NCBI GenBank assembly: GCA_964036665.1 | Contig: OZ038528.1 | Span: 26,337,245-26,401,244, forward strand | Source: Gordius sp. MW1 | Taxonomy: Eukaryota; Nematomorpha; Gordioida; Gordea; Gordiidae | DNA: 64,000 bases | Reading direction: 5' to 3' | Shown here: in pieces, positions 22,255 through 34,417 of the stretch | Position numbering within the stretch: position 1 is the stretch's first letter | Layout: every line of letters begins with the position of its first letter | Made by a program: the position numbers and the translations under genes | The notes under the pieces: model-generated | Databases searched by the model: none | What the model saw: the letters and a program-made list of their open reading frames with translations, nothing else | What the model was told of the DNA's origin: nothing

Positions 22255-24745
22255 CTATGCCCCCATTGGGTGTTAGAATCAGAGAAATACATATTCTTTG
22301 ATTCACTGGAAAAGAAAATATAAATAGGATAGGGAGTGAGCTAATTATTTGGGGGGATTTTAACGCTTGTAGCTGCTAAAGATCGCCTCGGGTATAAACA
22401 AAATTATGGAGATTAGTGGCATGGTCTGAAGAGCAAAGAAGGGGAAAAAATTCTCCAAGTATCCCAAGCATACGACATGGCGATGTTAACACCTATTTTC
22501 AAAAATGAGGAAATCATATTGTGACTTATAGAAATGGGAAGCATTTTAGTCAAATTGACTATCTGCTCATACGGCGAAAGGACTTATGGAGTATCAAAGA
22601 TTGCAAAGTAATACCGGAGAAGAAATCGCCAGGCAACATCGTCCCCTTGTTATGGATCTTGACAGAAGAGTATTTCCCGAAAGAAGAAAGGTCTATGAGC
22701 CTCGAATTCGATCCGAAAGGCTAAAGGATACGTCGACAAACGAAAAATACCATCAAAAAGCCGCCTCACTCTTGGGTGCAAGGAAGTTGCAAAGGGACGT
22801 AGACGACGATTGGGAGACGCTATCTAAGGACATATAGGAAACAGCGATTCGTGTTCTATGACAGACCAAAGGAGGCAAAGCTATAAATAGGGAACTATGG
22901 TGGTGGGATCAATCGGTTAGGGATTTCCTCGAAAGAAAGAAAAATCTATATAGACGGTGGCATAAATCAAAGAAGTCGGAGGATTATCAAGAGCACAGGG
23001 ACGCAAAGAGGGCCGCAAAAAAGGCCGTTGCAAAAGCGAAGAATGCCGCGTACACCGAGATGGCAAACAAACTGGATCATAAAGGGGGCGATAGGCTTAT
23101 GTACAAATTGGCCAAGATAAGGGAGAAGAAAAGTCGCGATGTTGGAGTTCTTAAAATAGTCAAAAGCGAGAAGGGTCAAACCTTATTCAAGCCGAACAAG
23201 GTGATGGAAAGGATATTTTAAGAAATTTCTGAATATTGCAAATGACAATATTGAGCGAAACAAATGTATGGTCGAACTCTTTCAGGAGGATGAAGTTAGG
23301 ACACAAATGAACAAGATGCAAAAGGGAAAAACAAATGGCCCCGATGCAATACCTATGGAAGCTTTGCTCGGAGGTCGTGAAGAAGGAGTCGCCACCGTGA
23401 CGAACCTTCTTAACAAGATATTGGTAGAAGAGCGAATTCCTAATCAATCGAGAACAAGCACGATTATACCCTTATTTAAAGGCAAAGGAGACCCTCAGGA
23501 CTGTGGCAATTACAGAGGTATCAAGCTAACTTGCCACTCCTTAAAGCTTATGGAAAAAATCTTAGTAACAAAGCTGAAAAACGAGGTGGACATATCGGCT
23601 AACCAATTCGGATTTGAGGCCGGCAAATTCACAATTGACCCAATTTTCGCACTAAGACAAATGATAGATATGTATGGTGAAAAGAGGAAAGACATACATT
23701 TGGTTTTTATCGACTTGGAGAAAGCTTATGACACGGTCCCCCCGAGATTTAATATGGTGGTGCCTGAGGGAAAAAATATTCCTGACGCATATATACAGCC
23801 TATGAAAAATATTTATGAAGCCTCAAACTCTTGCGTTAGGATGACAATTGGAGGCTTTAAACCTTTTCGGGCTGAAATTGGATTCATCAAGGATCAGCTT
23901 TAAGTCCCTTGTTATTTAATATAATTATAGACACGATAACGAGGGACATTCAAAAGCCATCGCCATAGTTTATGCTATATGCCGATGATATAGTACTATG
24001 CGAGGAAACAAGGGAGAAAGTATTCGAAGAAGCCGAAAAGTGGTCAAAGCGCTTAGCTGGATATGGCTTAAGGTCAACGATGGAAAAACGGTATACAGGG
24101 AAATGAACGGTACAGGGAGCCCATCGCTGGATGACCATCTAAAGTACCCAAAAGTAGACAGGTTTACATACCTCGGCTCGATGCTACATCAAGAGGGAGG
24201 TTGCGCAACAGAAGTCAATGCCCGGATCCTAATGGATGGCTTAAATGGCGAAGTATATCCGGTGTAATGTGCGACAAGAAAATGCCAATATGGTTGAAGA
24301 GCAAAGCTTAAAATCCATCGTAAGACCGGTGTTACTCTATGGAAGTGAAACATGGGCATTCAACACCACGGAGGGAAAGCTATTACAAGCCACAGAGATG
24401 AGAATGATACGGTGGAGCTTGGGGTATACTAAGCTCGACCATATGACCAATAACTCTCTCATAACGAAATGGGTATTCAACATATGGCGGACATGATTAA
24501 CAAAAATCAGCTAATGTGGTATGGGCATATACCTAGAAGGGACATGGATGACGTAAATCGAAAAGTACTGGACATGGAGTTACCGAGGAAGAAGACGACC
24601 TCGTTTCACGTAAAAGGGGGCACGTGGACAAAGTTATGAAAACAAAAAAGATTAGCCAAGACATGGCACTCACCCGGTTAAGATGGAAGAAACTCATTAA
24701 AACAAAGCCCACGACTGTGGGACCAAATACTCAATAATAAAAAGA
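22255..24745 (+). mobile_element. RTE-like LINE, decayed, with endonuclease and reverse transcriptase
   Basis: From about 22290, frames read the end of an APE-type endonuclease (LIIWGDFNA near 22340; HFSQIDYLLIRRKDLW at 22540-22590). The reverse transcriptase follows: KMQKGKTNGPDAIPMEAL, GDPQDCGNYRGIKL, NQFGFEAG and VFIDLEKAYDTVPP at 23268-23760. The YADD catalytic motif lies at about 23975 (LYADDIVLCEET), and LLYGSETWAFNTTEGK marks the C-terminus at about 24330. The order and wording match RTE-clade reverse transcriptases. The protein is split by several stops and frame changes, so the copy is inactive. It is moderately old compared with the LINE at 5850. Confidence 0.88.
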
Positions 24746-26776
24746 GCTTAATAAAATGTATCCTTGAATGTCATCAAATTTTGGCATGTTTTTAATAAAC
24801 ACATTAAAGGATAGAAAATGTTTTAGGTACTTGGGGCCTTCCAATACCCCACCGCCATAATATGGAATAATTTTTTTTAATTTTTTAAAGACATTATTAA
24901 AAACTTTTATTCTAAGCATGTTTGTGAAAATATCACCCACCCATTTACTTATATTTGAGATATTTAAAAACTTTAATTTTCAAATAAATTTTTTCCGTGA
25001 TATCTTAAAAGAACTCATCTACGTAAACTATTCTGCACAAAGTCTAACTGAAAAGTGAAATCTTAAATAATTCTTCACCTAAAGATGGTAACTTTGTGGG
25101 GGCCTAATGATTTGCATGTATAAAGCGAATTATATGCGGAATTTGTTTGGAATAATGGACGCGTGGTGAATAACGTGTGTTGTGTTAAAATAATAGTAAA
25201 GCATAAAAAGGAATTTGTACAAAACGATTGAATTGATATTACGATGCTACGACGCGTGGCACAGACAGAGAATATACAATCTATATAATAAATGAGGCGC
25301 ATATAGATAGATATGTAAACGACACAGTTCACCACACAATTATAAAATTTTGTTTAGTGGTCACCAATAAATAAACATTAAAAAATTGTTTAAAGAGTTT
25401 TAACTTTATAGCTGATATTAAAAATAGGAATTTAATAAAATAAAAAATCATAATTTATATTACCAATATCTATTTATAAAGTAACTTAATTAAAATTTTC
25501 TATCTAAAACAATTGAATTTGACAATCAATAAATAAATATGTGTAAGGAATGTAATTTTTACACAAATTATATGATTTTATTGGCTCTATAAAATTAAAA
25601 TTTCTGTTTAAAGAAATTTTAGATTTTTTTCATACTCTCAAATATAGCCTTAGAAATATTTCTATTTAAAAAATTAAAATAAAAAGCTGTAAAAGCTGGA
25701 ATTAACAAAAATAGAAACTTTTCTCTCTTACAATTATTGGTCAAAACTCAATTAATTTATTTAGGGTTTTTTTCTGCCAAATCCTCTACATTTATAATTC
25801 CAACCTTATTTTAAATGATCTTATTAACTAAACCATAAAATGAAATAATTTATTTTTATTATGAGCCAAATTAATCACATAGCGGAGACTTTTTTGGGTC
25901 GTACTAATTATGGATATATAACCACTTGACCAAATAGCCAATATAATATTTTAACTTTAGGATATAAGTTAAAATATTAACCTTGCCAAATTTAAAAGTT
26001 TATATTATAATACTACAACCGAGTTATAGCTATTTAAATAAAGTTTGGGGTCTTTATGACCTGACCCCCCCCCCCTTTATCATCGGTGTCGTGTCAGCAT
26101 TTTTGACCTGACCACCAATGCAACGTCTCATGCATATAATGGTTATTATAATCTATTTTGTAAACATTTGCCCGACTAAATCATTACCACTTATTTAAAA
26201 TTAATATCACTATTTTTTTTATTTTTTTTTTTAAATCATTCGAAAACTTCAAAACACCGTGAGTATGTTACATGTTGCATAAGCAGGTTTTATTTGGGGG
26301 GGGGGGGGGGGGGTTTACATTTGCCTTTCAAATATTTGGTAAATTTCATATGTAATAAAAACTGTTAACATTATCGAGTCACATGCTATAAAAGATAAGG
26401 ATATAGTCAAATTAATTTCTAATTACATCTGCCTACAGATGGCGCTAATTAGAGTATACTTTTAATTTGATTGCGGTACGCCACAACATATTCTATTGTT
26501 AACTTTAATTCTCAATTAATCATTTTCCTGCTTTGTTTTAAAAATCACCAAAACAATATTACATATGTCCCCAACGATTTACAACTTTTTAAGCTAACTA
26601 GAATTCCTTCAACAAAATAGTTTTCAGCAGTTTTACCTTTGCAATTCTAGAGTATCTGGACTGGATTTGATGCTACATAGGTTAGGTATAGGTTTATACA
26701 TAAATAAGTTGTAAATTTGTTAATAACACCTGATTGTACAAATGTACAGCCTTGCGAATTGCATTTCAGTGGCTAG
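24746..26776. other. No gene seen
   Basis: AT-rich DNA with homopolymer tracts (poly-C at 26066-26075, poly-G at 26297-26314). No frame resembles a known family. An ABCA first exon (TM1) might be expected somewhere upstream of 31500, but I could not recognise one here. Confidence 0.45.
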
Positions 26777-26777
26777 G

Positions 26778-26917
26778 CCCATGGGCGTAGCCAGGGGGGG
26801 GGGGTAGAGAGGGGCGGCTTCCCCCTCTAAAGCCAATAATTTGTTGAAATATGATTATTTTGCCCCTCCCTAAATCATTTTTGGCCCCCTCTAATCCCAA
26901 TGCTGGCTACGTCCATG
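26778..26917. mobile_element. MITE of the CATGGGCGTAGCC family
   Basis: It starts catgggcgtagccagggg and ends gctggctacgtccatgg. It lies about 12 bp left of the Ginger-type terminus at 26930. Confidence 0.65.
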
Positions 26918-27429
26918 GCCAGTTACAGGTGTAACGTCTATTTTTTAGTTCGTTAAAATAGTCTCCACGTCAATCAAAATGTCAATCATATAAATTCATT
27001 TTTATAGCAAAATGAGTTCTTATTGGCTGATTTAACGTCAATCATTTATTTTGTATTACGTTTTTTAAACTATTATAAACAAATTCAATTAATTTATATA
27101 AATATAAGAATTGTTCATAAAATTCATTGGCTTAACCTCAATCAATTATTTTGTATTAATCAAACATTTTTATTCTGTTATAATATAAAATAAATTAATG
27201 ATATTGATAACATTATTTTAATAAATGTATATTTTAGCCATTACATATCATCTTTATTGGAAAAAGACATAATAAACCATGTTTTGTCAAATATCATTTT
27301 TAGACATTGGAATAAGAATAAGATATTTTATTTAAAGTAACTATAGAGTAAAAACAGTATACATAAAACAAATTTAACAATTAAAAATATTTTATAAAAA
27401 TAGTGTAAATTTTAACAATTAAAAATATT

Positions 27430-28356
27430 TTATAAACATATATCAAATATATAATTAAAGTGATTTATATTGTGATGAATATAAATCGCGTGACTATCTT
27501 TTGAATAAATAAGGGGGTATGATATCCATTGTTTTAATTCCACGGAAAATACATGTACAGGAATGTTAAATGCATAGGAAAATAATAAAATATCTATGTG
27601 GTTCGGCCACTTACCTAAAATATATAACTCTTTGACAGTCATATATTGTGGTAAGGTAAGAGGGCGTACCAAGGCTGTCACCACTTCGGGTGGATCAGCG
27701 GATATAAAATAATTATAAATATAATAGCGAATCAAAGGATGATTATCCTCTGTGTCATATATTGCTTTGCTTATGCAACGGTAAAAACAGTTAACGTCGC
27801 CAATAGTGATGTAAATTCCATAATTAGGTTTAAGCTCCTTGCTTGGCGATTCTATAGAAGCTATGGGGATATTATGACCCAATCTAGTATATCAATATAT
27901 ATATAATTTTATAATTATAATACTTATCCATGGCCCAAAATTTCCAAGCCATGTCTGGCAGCTTAAACCTGGAAATTTCTCGAACTTCTTCTGATACAAA
28001 TACGATCTCATCTTTGGGTACAATAAAATAGTTTACAGTAAGTATTATAGAAATTGAACATAAATATGTTGAAAGTTATAAAGGTTCAACCAGCAACCTG
28101 TGGATTCCTTAGCGAGTATTTCCTTTGATTTAGATATGTATACCACTTCATCCCCATTTATTAACGCTTTATTATTCAAAAAAGGATTATTTTTGATCAA
28201 AGTTATTACCTGGTGAAGGACCGTTTGACATGAGATTCACGGGCAGTGCTGCCGCCTCACCATCTTTAATAACCCCTCTCTCTACTATTTAAAAATAAAT
28301 TACAGTAAGTATTATAGAAATTAAACATAAAAGTTATAAAGGTTTAACCAGCAACC
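27430..28356 (-). CDS. Ginger1 transposase C-terminal exons with OTU cysteine-protease domain
   Basis: Continuing on the minus strand, small exons at about 28403-28356, 28284-28210 and 28018-27935 lead to a last exon at about 27890-27430. This starts LGHNIPIASIESPSK and contains IGDVNCFYRCISKAIYDTED, then NHPLIRYYIYNYF, VKELYILGKWPNHIDILLFS and a final HHNINHFNYIF. The D-x-x-C near the start and the late H followed by N-H-F fit the catalytic Asp/Cys and His of OTU deubiquitinases. The helix after C and the LGxW..h.di.l.s..f.i.v.v block fit the OTU domains reported in Ginger1 proteins. The domain ends with a normal stop 4-5 codons after the His region. It is open throughout, unlike the integrase part. 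Function in transposition is unknown. Confidence 0.78.
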
Positions 28357-28366
28357 TGTGGCTTGT
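28024..28366 (-). repeat. Duplicated exon-end/intron segment inside the Ginger1 gene
   Basis: The stretch 28029-28103 (acagtaagtattatagaaat ... aaccagcaacctgtgg) is repeated with few changes at 28302-28363. In gene orientation both copies read as an exon end (..ccacag), donor and intron start (gttgctggtt). This indicates an internal duplication that copied an exon boundary with its intron, between the GPY/F and OTU parts. Confidence 0.75.
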
Positions 28367-28402
28367 ATCAGATCCGACTTGTTCCAACGGTCGCTAGGCA
28401 AA

Positions 28403-29961
28403 CCTTAAATATTTAATCAACATATATTTAATTAATAAATACCCTCATCAAGATTTTCTTTAAATTTTTTTAGATTGCCCCCATGATATTTTTTCTTGAG
28501 CGTTTGCCCCGACATGTTGGCAAGTGTATACGTGCCTAAATAAAACGGAAAATTATAAAAACATAGCATAACGTACCTTTATAGTCATCTACTATTTTGT
28601 AAGGTCCCAACCACGAAGGAGCGGTTTTATCGCCCTTTCGATCGGCCCTTCTTAAGTTGTAGGCAAGTACAGCATCGCCCTTCTTAAACGTATAAGTGGT
28701 TTTATGTCTCCTCTCATACCACTTTTTCTGATATTTCTGTGCCTTTTTAATATTTTTACTGGCAAATTGGTAGGACAGACGAGTGGCAGAAACCACTTCG
28801 TCAAAATTGACAACAGAATAAGGCTCCATCTCTATCACAACCTCTTTAGGCTCGGCAGCTATCTCAATGTCAGTTTTCTGGACAGGCCTGGGGTGTCAAA
28901 TAGATATCAAATAAAAAATGAGTGTAATGACATAGTTTGTATATACCAATTAAAAATCAGGTAGTAAGGTGTCAACTTTGTTGACGCTTGAACGGCGATG
29001 TTGACTGCATAGGTCACACCAGGCAACGCTGACTCCCACTGCTCGAAATGACCATCCAGGGCTTTATTAAGGCCAGCCAATAAAGTCCTGTTCATCCTTT
29101 CTACCAAGCCATTGGCTTGAGGATGGTATGCAGTGGTAATCCTTTGATGTACCCCTCCAAGAGTGTATAACTCTTGAGTAAAGGAGTTCACAAACTCCCT
29201 GCCTTGGTCATTTATAACATCCTATAAATAATGATTTAACAATGAGATTTAACTTACCTCAGGAAATCCCCATAAAGAGAAATTTTGTAGAAGATTTTGG
29301 GAAACCTCTAGGGCTGTATGGGATCTCATCGGGACAGCTATGGCAAACTTAGAGAAATAGTCAATTAATACTAGAATGCACTTAAATCCTTCAGCACTTT
29401 CGGGCAAATTACATATATTTATCCCCACAAGTCGTTATGGAAATGGAGGAACGGTTATAGGTTGCAGCTCTGGGGTGCATTTATCAATCTTGGAAGTATG
29501 TTTTTGACATATACTGCAGCCATTGATAAATGCTGCAGCATCCTCACTCAAACCAGGCCAATAATACCTATTTTTAATTTATTATTTAGTTTAAATAAAA
29601 TTATAACCAGTACTTTTCAGTAATCTTGGTCCTTGTACGGTTTATACCAAGATGTGCCCCAAAGCTTTGACCTACAATAGTTCCTTCCATACCATTGTGA
29701 TACAAAGCCAGGATCTGTTTCCTTTCGTCAGAATCCATAACTACCCTTAAATCCTTCTCTAACAAAATAAAAAAGTTTCACTTTAAGTACCTGTTTTCTG
29801 GTCGCAAAATTTTGCTGTTTTTTTACAAACAGAAAATTTCCCTTAACATAGTAACCTTTTGATTTCCTAACAAAATAAGTTCTCTGTTTGCGTGTAAAGA
29901 TTTCAGGTATAGTTCCATTTACCAGGTACTCTTTTATGTCACTAAAACAATATTCTGCCAT
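28403..29961 (-). CDS. Ginger1 transposase: integrase-like exons 1-7
   Basis: Start at 29961 (MAEYCFSDIKEYLVNG). Exons (minus strand, approximate): 29961-29791, 29753-29608, 29567-29258, 29221-28947, 28887-28577, 28535-28443, 28403-28356. Introns are about 35-60 bp with GT..AG ends that join in phase. Exons 2-3 give a HHCC zinc finger (LYHNGMEG, GAHLGINRTRTKI, CSICQKH). Exon 3 covers the first part of the DDE core (ILVLIDYFSKFAIAV). Exon 4 has DVINDQGREFVNSF (second Asp) and AYHPQANGLVERMNRTL (Glu). Exons 5-6 have KKGDAVLAYN and SWLGPYKIVDDY, then GTYTLANMSG, the GPY/F module of Ginger and chromodomain-less Gypsy integrases. The first catalytic acidic position is replaced and at least one in-frame stop is present, so this copy is probably dead; TIR-bearing relatives could still be mobilised by an intact copy. 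Confidence 0.82.
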
Positions 29962-30029
29962 TCTATAAAATTAAAAAAACATATAGCAATCTATTCTTAT
30001 AATATAACAACTATTTCCAATGCTAAGTG

Positions 30030-30725
30030 TAATATCAATAACTTACTAATAACTTGATATAGGATCAATTATTCAAAAGATAAACTACTATAATATTATA
30101 GAATAACCATATGATCTTATAGCTAAGTGCAACTTACTTTTGAATGATTATATCAATAACTTACTAATAACTTGATATAGGATCAATTATTCAAAAGATA
30201 AACTACTAAAATATTATAGAATAACCATATGATCTTATAGCTAAGTGCAACTTACTTTTAAGAATGATTATATCAATAACGTACTAATAATTTGATATAG
30301 GATCAATTATTCAAAAGATAAACTACTAAAATATTATAGAATAACCATATGATCTTATAGCTAAGTGCAACTTACTTTTAAGAATGATTATATCAATAAC
30401 TTACTAATAACTTGATATAGGATCAATTATTCAAAAGATAAACTACTAAAATATTATAGAATAACCATATGATCTCATAGCTAAGTGCAACTTACTTTTA
30501 AGAATGATTATATCAATAACTTACTAATAACTTGATATAGGATCAATTATTCAAAAGATAAACTACTAAAATATTATAGAATAACCATATATTTCTTGAT
30601 CTTATAGCTAAGTGCAACTTACTTTTAAGAATGATTATATCAATAACTTACTAATAACTTGATATGGGATCAATTATTTAAAAAATAAACTACTAAAATT
30701 TTATAAATTAACTATATATTTCTTG
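30030..30725. repeat. Minisatellite, ~120 bp unit, about 6 copies, inside the Ginger1 element
   Basis: Units contain atatcaataacttactaata, acttgataTaggatcaatt, ttcaaaagataaactacta and gatcttatagctaagtgcaa. Copies start near 30031, 30150, 30270, 30391, 30511 and 30637. The array lies between the transposase start (29961) and the right TIR, that is in the promoter or subterminal side of the element. Confidence 0.92.
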
Positions 30726-30986
30726 ATCATATAAACATCAAACTAGTGAAAAAGTTTGTAAATACCTTATTTAACTTTATATTAATTGAAGTAGAATTGC
30801 TGGATACAATTTTGATGGAAATGGATACGAAAATAACAGTGATTCTGGCTAATTTTCGTTCAATCACGTTATTATAAAAAACACGTGACATGTCAAAAAC
30901 ATATCATTTCGTGGTTTTCAACCAATGAGAATGTGTAATTCACGTGGAGACGATTTTAACGGAGACAAAATCTTACGTTACACCGG

Positions 30987-31474
30987 CCCGAACCCATTGC
31001 TTTTATTTTTGTTTTGCTTAAGCCCGATAAATAATATAATTAAAGCCCTTGCAATTATTAATCATAATTTGAATTTAAAGTCTAATTATATAAAATTAAA
31101 TTGAATTATTAAATGATGAAGAACCAGAAAAATTTCGATCAAAGATTAGCTCAAAATTGTAAAATATTTTGTAAAGATTACACCATCTATTATATTTTAT
31201 GTTTTATTAGAATTCTTTATTTTGTTGTTTGAAATAATTAGGCTTTTTGTGCTAATTAGTTATATATATATTTACGCGGCGGCTATTCATTTCTTTAATT
31301 TCGTTCAAAAAACAATACCCGTCCCCTTGCATACGCCAATGCTACATTGCCTAAACGGCATAATGTGTTTATCATAAAAAGGGCGAACCATGTTAAAATC
31401 GTATCTTTATTACATCCTATAGAATATAAATATAATTGCTCAATCAATGTTGATAATCAACTGATTAAAGTTAG
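30987..31474. other. No gene seen between Ginger1 and the first ABCA exon
   Basis: AT-rich DNA. ABCA proteins normally begin with a short N-terminal exon carrying the first membrane span; I could not identify it here. It may lie left of the Ginger1 insertion. Confidence 0.5.
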
Positions 31475-34417
31475 ATGAGTTATAAGGAATTTTATATTTT
31501 GCCAATAGGTCATTACAGTCCCAAACCGTTATTATCAGCAGGTTTCCTCAATTTTTTCTATGGATACATCTGTAATTATAATAACACTTGCCATAACAAG
31601 CCAATGGATAACCAAAACTTTTTCGTTGACGGCAAATCTGAGTATGTCCCACTCATTTTGTGTATAATGGCTATAATCGGCTCTTGAAACACTTGTTGCC
31701 CTAATTACTCAAAGTCACAACGTCTGCCATCTTAATAATTAATTTTGTTTTGGCTGATTGAATAATTATATCATTATTATTAGATTTGCCACGGCTTTTA
31801 TAGATATGGATAGATATCTTGGGAATCAAAGCGTGAAAAAAATTGCCAAACATATTACTAACTTACTCAAAGGTATTATAAATTCTATTTTTTAAACCTA
31901 TATAATATGCATTTCCCTTATAGCACCGAACATCAAGGAGGTAAAAATAAGTTATAAATTTGTAACTCCTACTAGGTCTATTGGACAAGCTTGGATAACT
32001 TAGCGAATGTTGTCTCCAATATTTCAACGGTTAGCTCTTTTGTAACTTGAGCGAATGTTATTCTTATACAATTCTTATTGATAACTAACCGTCGTTGATT
32101 AATTAAGTGCCTTAAAAATAAAATAGGTGTATTAAATGTAGCAAAATGCTCTTTTTAAATTCACACTATTTCTTAATCTAAAGTATTTCCCAATATTTTT
32201 ATACAGGGTAAGACACTTAATAATAATTACGCTCATTCGATAATTTATTTATAAAAATTTAAATTCTAAAGATCATTTCTTTTTCATGATTTTTTTAAAA
32301 AAATATATAGAAAGTATATGTCAAGAGATTTGTCCGACATTTGAAACCTTTATTTACGATGTTGATTGAATGGAGTAATAATAATCGGACCTATACACCT
32401 AAAGAATATTCTATTCCACTAATGTCTGGACTCAGATCCTTATGTGGCATGGATTATTCAGCCATACAAGACGAATATTTGAAGGAAATTAGTTTAACAG
32501 AATTTTTCCAAGATATTCTCTATAAATCCTTGTCAAATTTTGACAAAACTCCATACACATCAAGTAAAAAAATTTTACATTATCAGTACTTATTACCATA
32601 ATATTAGGGTTAAAAAATATAAATTATAAAGATTTAAATTTTTTGTTAATTTATATACCTCCATTTTAGCTATCGATTATTGACCAATTCCATTTAAATA
32701 ATTTAAGCTATAGCACATTTGGCTGATAATCTAATGTGACACCATAGCTTTTTTGCAATTATAATCCACTATTTTTAATATGATTGTTTTAAATACCCAC
32801 CAATATTATCGAGACACGAGGATGTTTTTTATATAAAAATTTTAGGAAGGGGGAAGGAAGGGGGGTTATGTGCTGTGTTAAAGGAGAGTTTGTAGCGGAG
32901 GTGATGTCTGAAATTTGAAGTCTAAACAAAGGTAGAGTTTGGAAACAAAGCGTGTGAAGTGTATAATTAAGGTATAAATAACAACTTCAAAACTACTTAA
33001 AGGTGGGAGTTGGTGAGGTAGGGACGGTTTAGGGGAGCTAGTTGCGCATAAAAGTAGAGCGTGAAGAGGGGGGGGGGGGGTTCGTGTTACCTAGAAATGG
33101 GGCGGCAATTAAATTCAATCATTAAAGAATAGGCGATCTTGATTTACAAAGATGTCGGGCCAAAAATACGGCCTTGGGTAGAGGCCACATAAATTAAGTA
33201 CAGCGGTTTTCCGGATTGTAGTTTGCCATTTTAAACCAACAAGCTGCACACTCACTACACAACAATTTAAGTCTAAAGTTAGCCCATAAGTTGCATGGCA
33301 ATTAATATATTTATAACCAAAAAGGTCATATTATATTTGCAACAATTATTAGTGATAAAAAAATGAAAATCGGTTGTTTTATAAATATAATTACTGGCAA
33401 ATATACCAGGAATTTATTGATGTCTATTTCTTAAAATCAATATTATCTGCGTTCATTTACGTTCTTCATTCCAAATTTAATCGTAAAAATATGTAGCTGG
33501 AGTTTTATGTTTGATATGTCTATTAACATAACACTATTGATCTTTTTACTACTTTCAATTTGTTACTTATTCATTTAAATTTTAAACGAGGCAAATAATA
33601 ATTTAATAATAAAAATAGATTACTGCCAGAACGTATTTTATGAACTGGAGCAATCGAGACTATTGACAAAAACTTGGAAGACTCTAAAACCACTATTTGT
33701 CAACAAACTCTTATTTACGCCTGTTAATTCTGGTGAGATAAATTATTATATATTTATAAAAATGCATTAAGTTACTTGGAAAATTATGGTGAATGTGAAT
33801 AGGACATTTGAAAGGTTTTCTTTCTATCATCATTTATTGAAAGATATAATCCATAATATTTTGATAAATATTGAAATTATGGAAAGCAAATCGGGAAACA
33901 AGACAACTCCTCAGCAAAAGAGATATTTACCAATTATAACCATTTTGGATAAATTAATTACAAAGATATCCCAGACGCTAGATTGCCTTTTGGTTGATAG
34001 AATAGAAGGGTTACCTAGCGAATTAGAGATGGAAAAATACAGTCAAACTTTAATGGACTCGGACAACTTTCTTGCTGGAATTGTATTTATAGATATGGTT
34101 AATGATAAGCATATGCACAAACCAATCGATGCATTGATTGAAGATTCGTCAAAATTTGTACGTTACAAAATACGTATGGATGCCGGAAAAATTGATTCTT
34201 CCAATACATTATACGATGAGCATTATATACATTCACCTTTAAGACATCCACTAACACACCACAAATACTACTATAACGGTTTTGTCATTCTTCAGGACCT
34301 TATCGACACTGCCATTATTGATGTCTTCACTAATAATACTCTTGAGAATGATTCTTATATACACAAACCAGGCTTGTACCTTCAGCAAACGCCATATCCC
34401 TGCTATAATCGTGACGA
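31475..34417 (+). CDS. ABCA: ABCA gene: first extracellular domain exons
   Basis: Exon 31509-31641 reads HYSPKPLLSAGFLNFFYGYI then CNYNNTCHNKP, matching the ABCA1 start of ECD1 (HFPNKAMPSAG...ICNANNPC). Exon 31784-31872 gives FATAFIDMDRYLGNQSVKKI. A 17-bp micro-exon (31924-31940) and exon 31976-32029 follow, separated by a 35-bp intron. Exon 32311-32563 includes GLRSLCGM. Exon 33619-33732 reads YCQNVFYELEQSRLLTKTWK then TLKPLFVNKLLFTPVNS, equal in pattern to ABCA1 YCNDLMKNLE...ALKPLLVGKILYTPD. Exon 33772-34417 holds FLAGIVFIDMV, VRYKIRMD, YYYNGFVILQDLIDTAI and LQQTPYPCY, all ABCA hallmarks before TM2. The 1.05-kb intron 32564-33618 has G-rich tracts but no recognised element. The open frame starts at ATG 31475, but the exon more likely begins at the acceptor before 31509. 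Confidence 0.85.

Larger units (their letters stand above)
26930..30982 (-). mobile_element. Ginger1-type DNA transposon with TIRs and OTU domain
   Basis: The left end is TGTAACGT then (14 bases) GTTAAAAT-A-GTCTCCACGT (26930-26970). The reverse complement of the right end (30942-30982) is TGTAACGT-(14)-GTTAAAAT-C-GTCTCCACGT, 32 of 41 positions identical. Flanking 4-mers are CAGG (26926-26929) and CCGG (30983-30986), which may be a 4-bp CCGG duplication with one change. Inside, on the minus strand, lies an intron-rich gene for a Gypsy-integrase-like transposase with HHCC, catalytic core, GPY/F module and a C-terminal OTU cysteine-protease domain. Ginger1 elements are known to have TGT...ACA ends, integrase-like transposases, introns and OTU domains. 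A minisatellite occupies 30030-30725, upstream of the gene. The element looks nearly complete at its ends, but the transposase appears inactivated. Confidence 0.85.
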
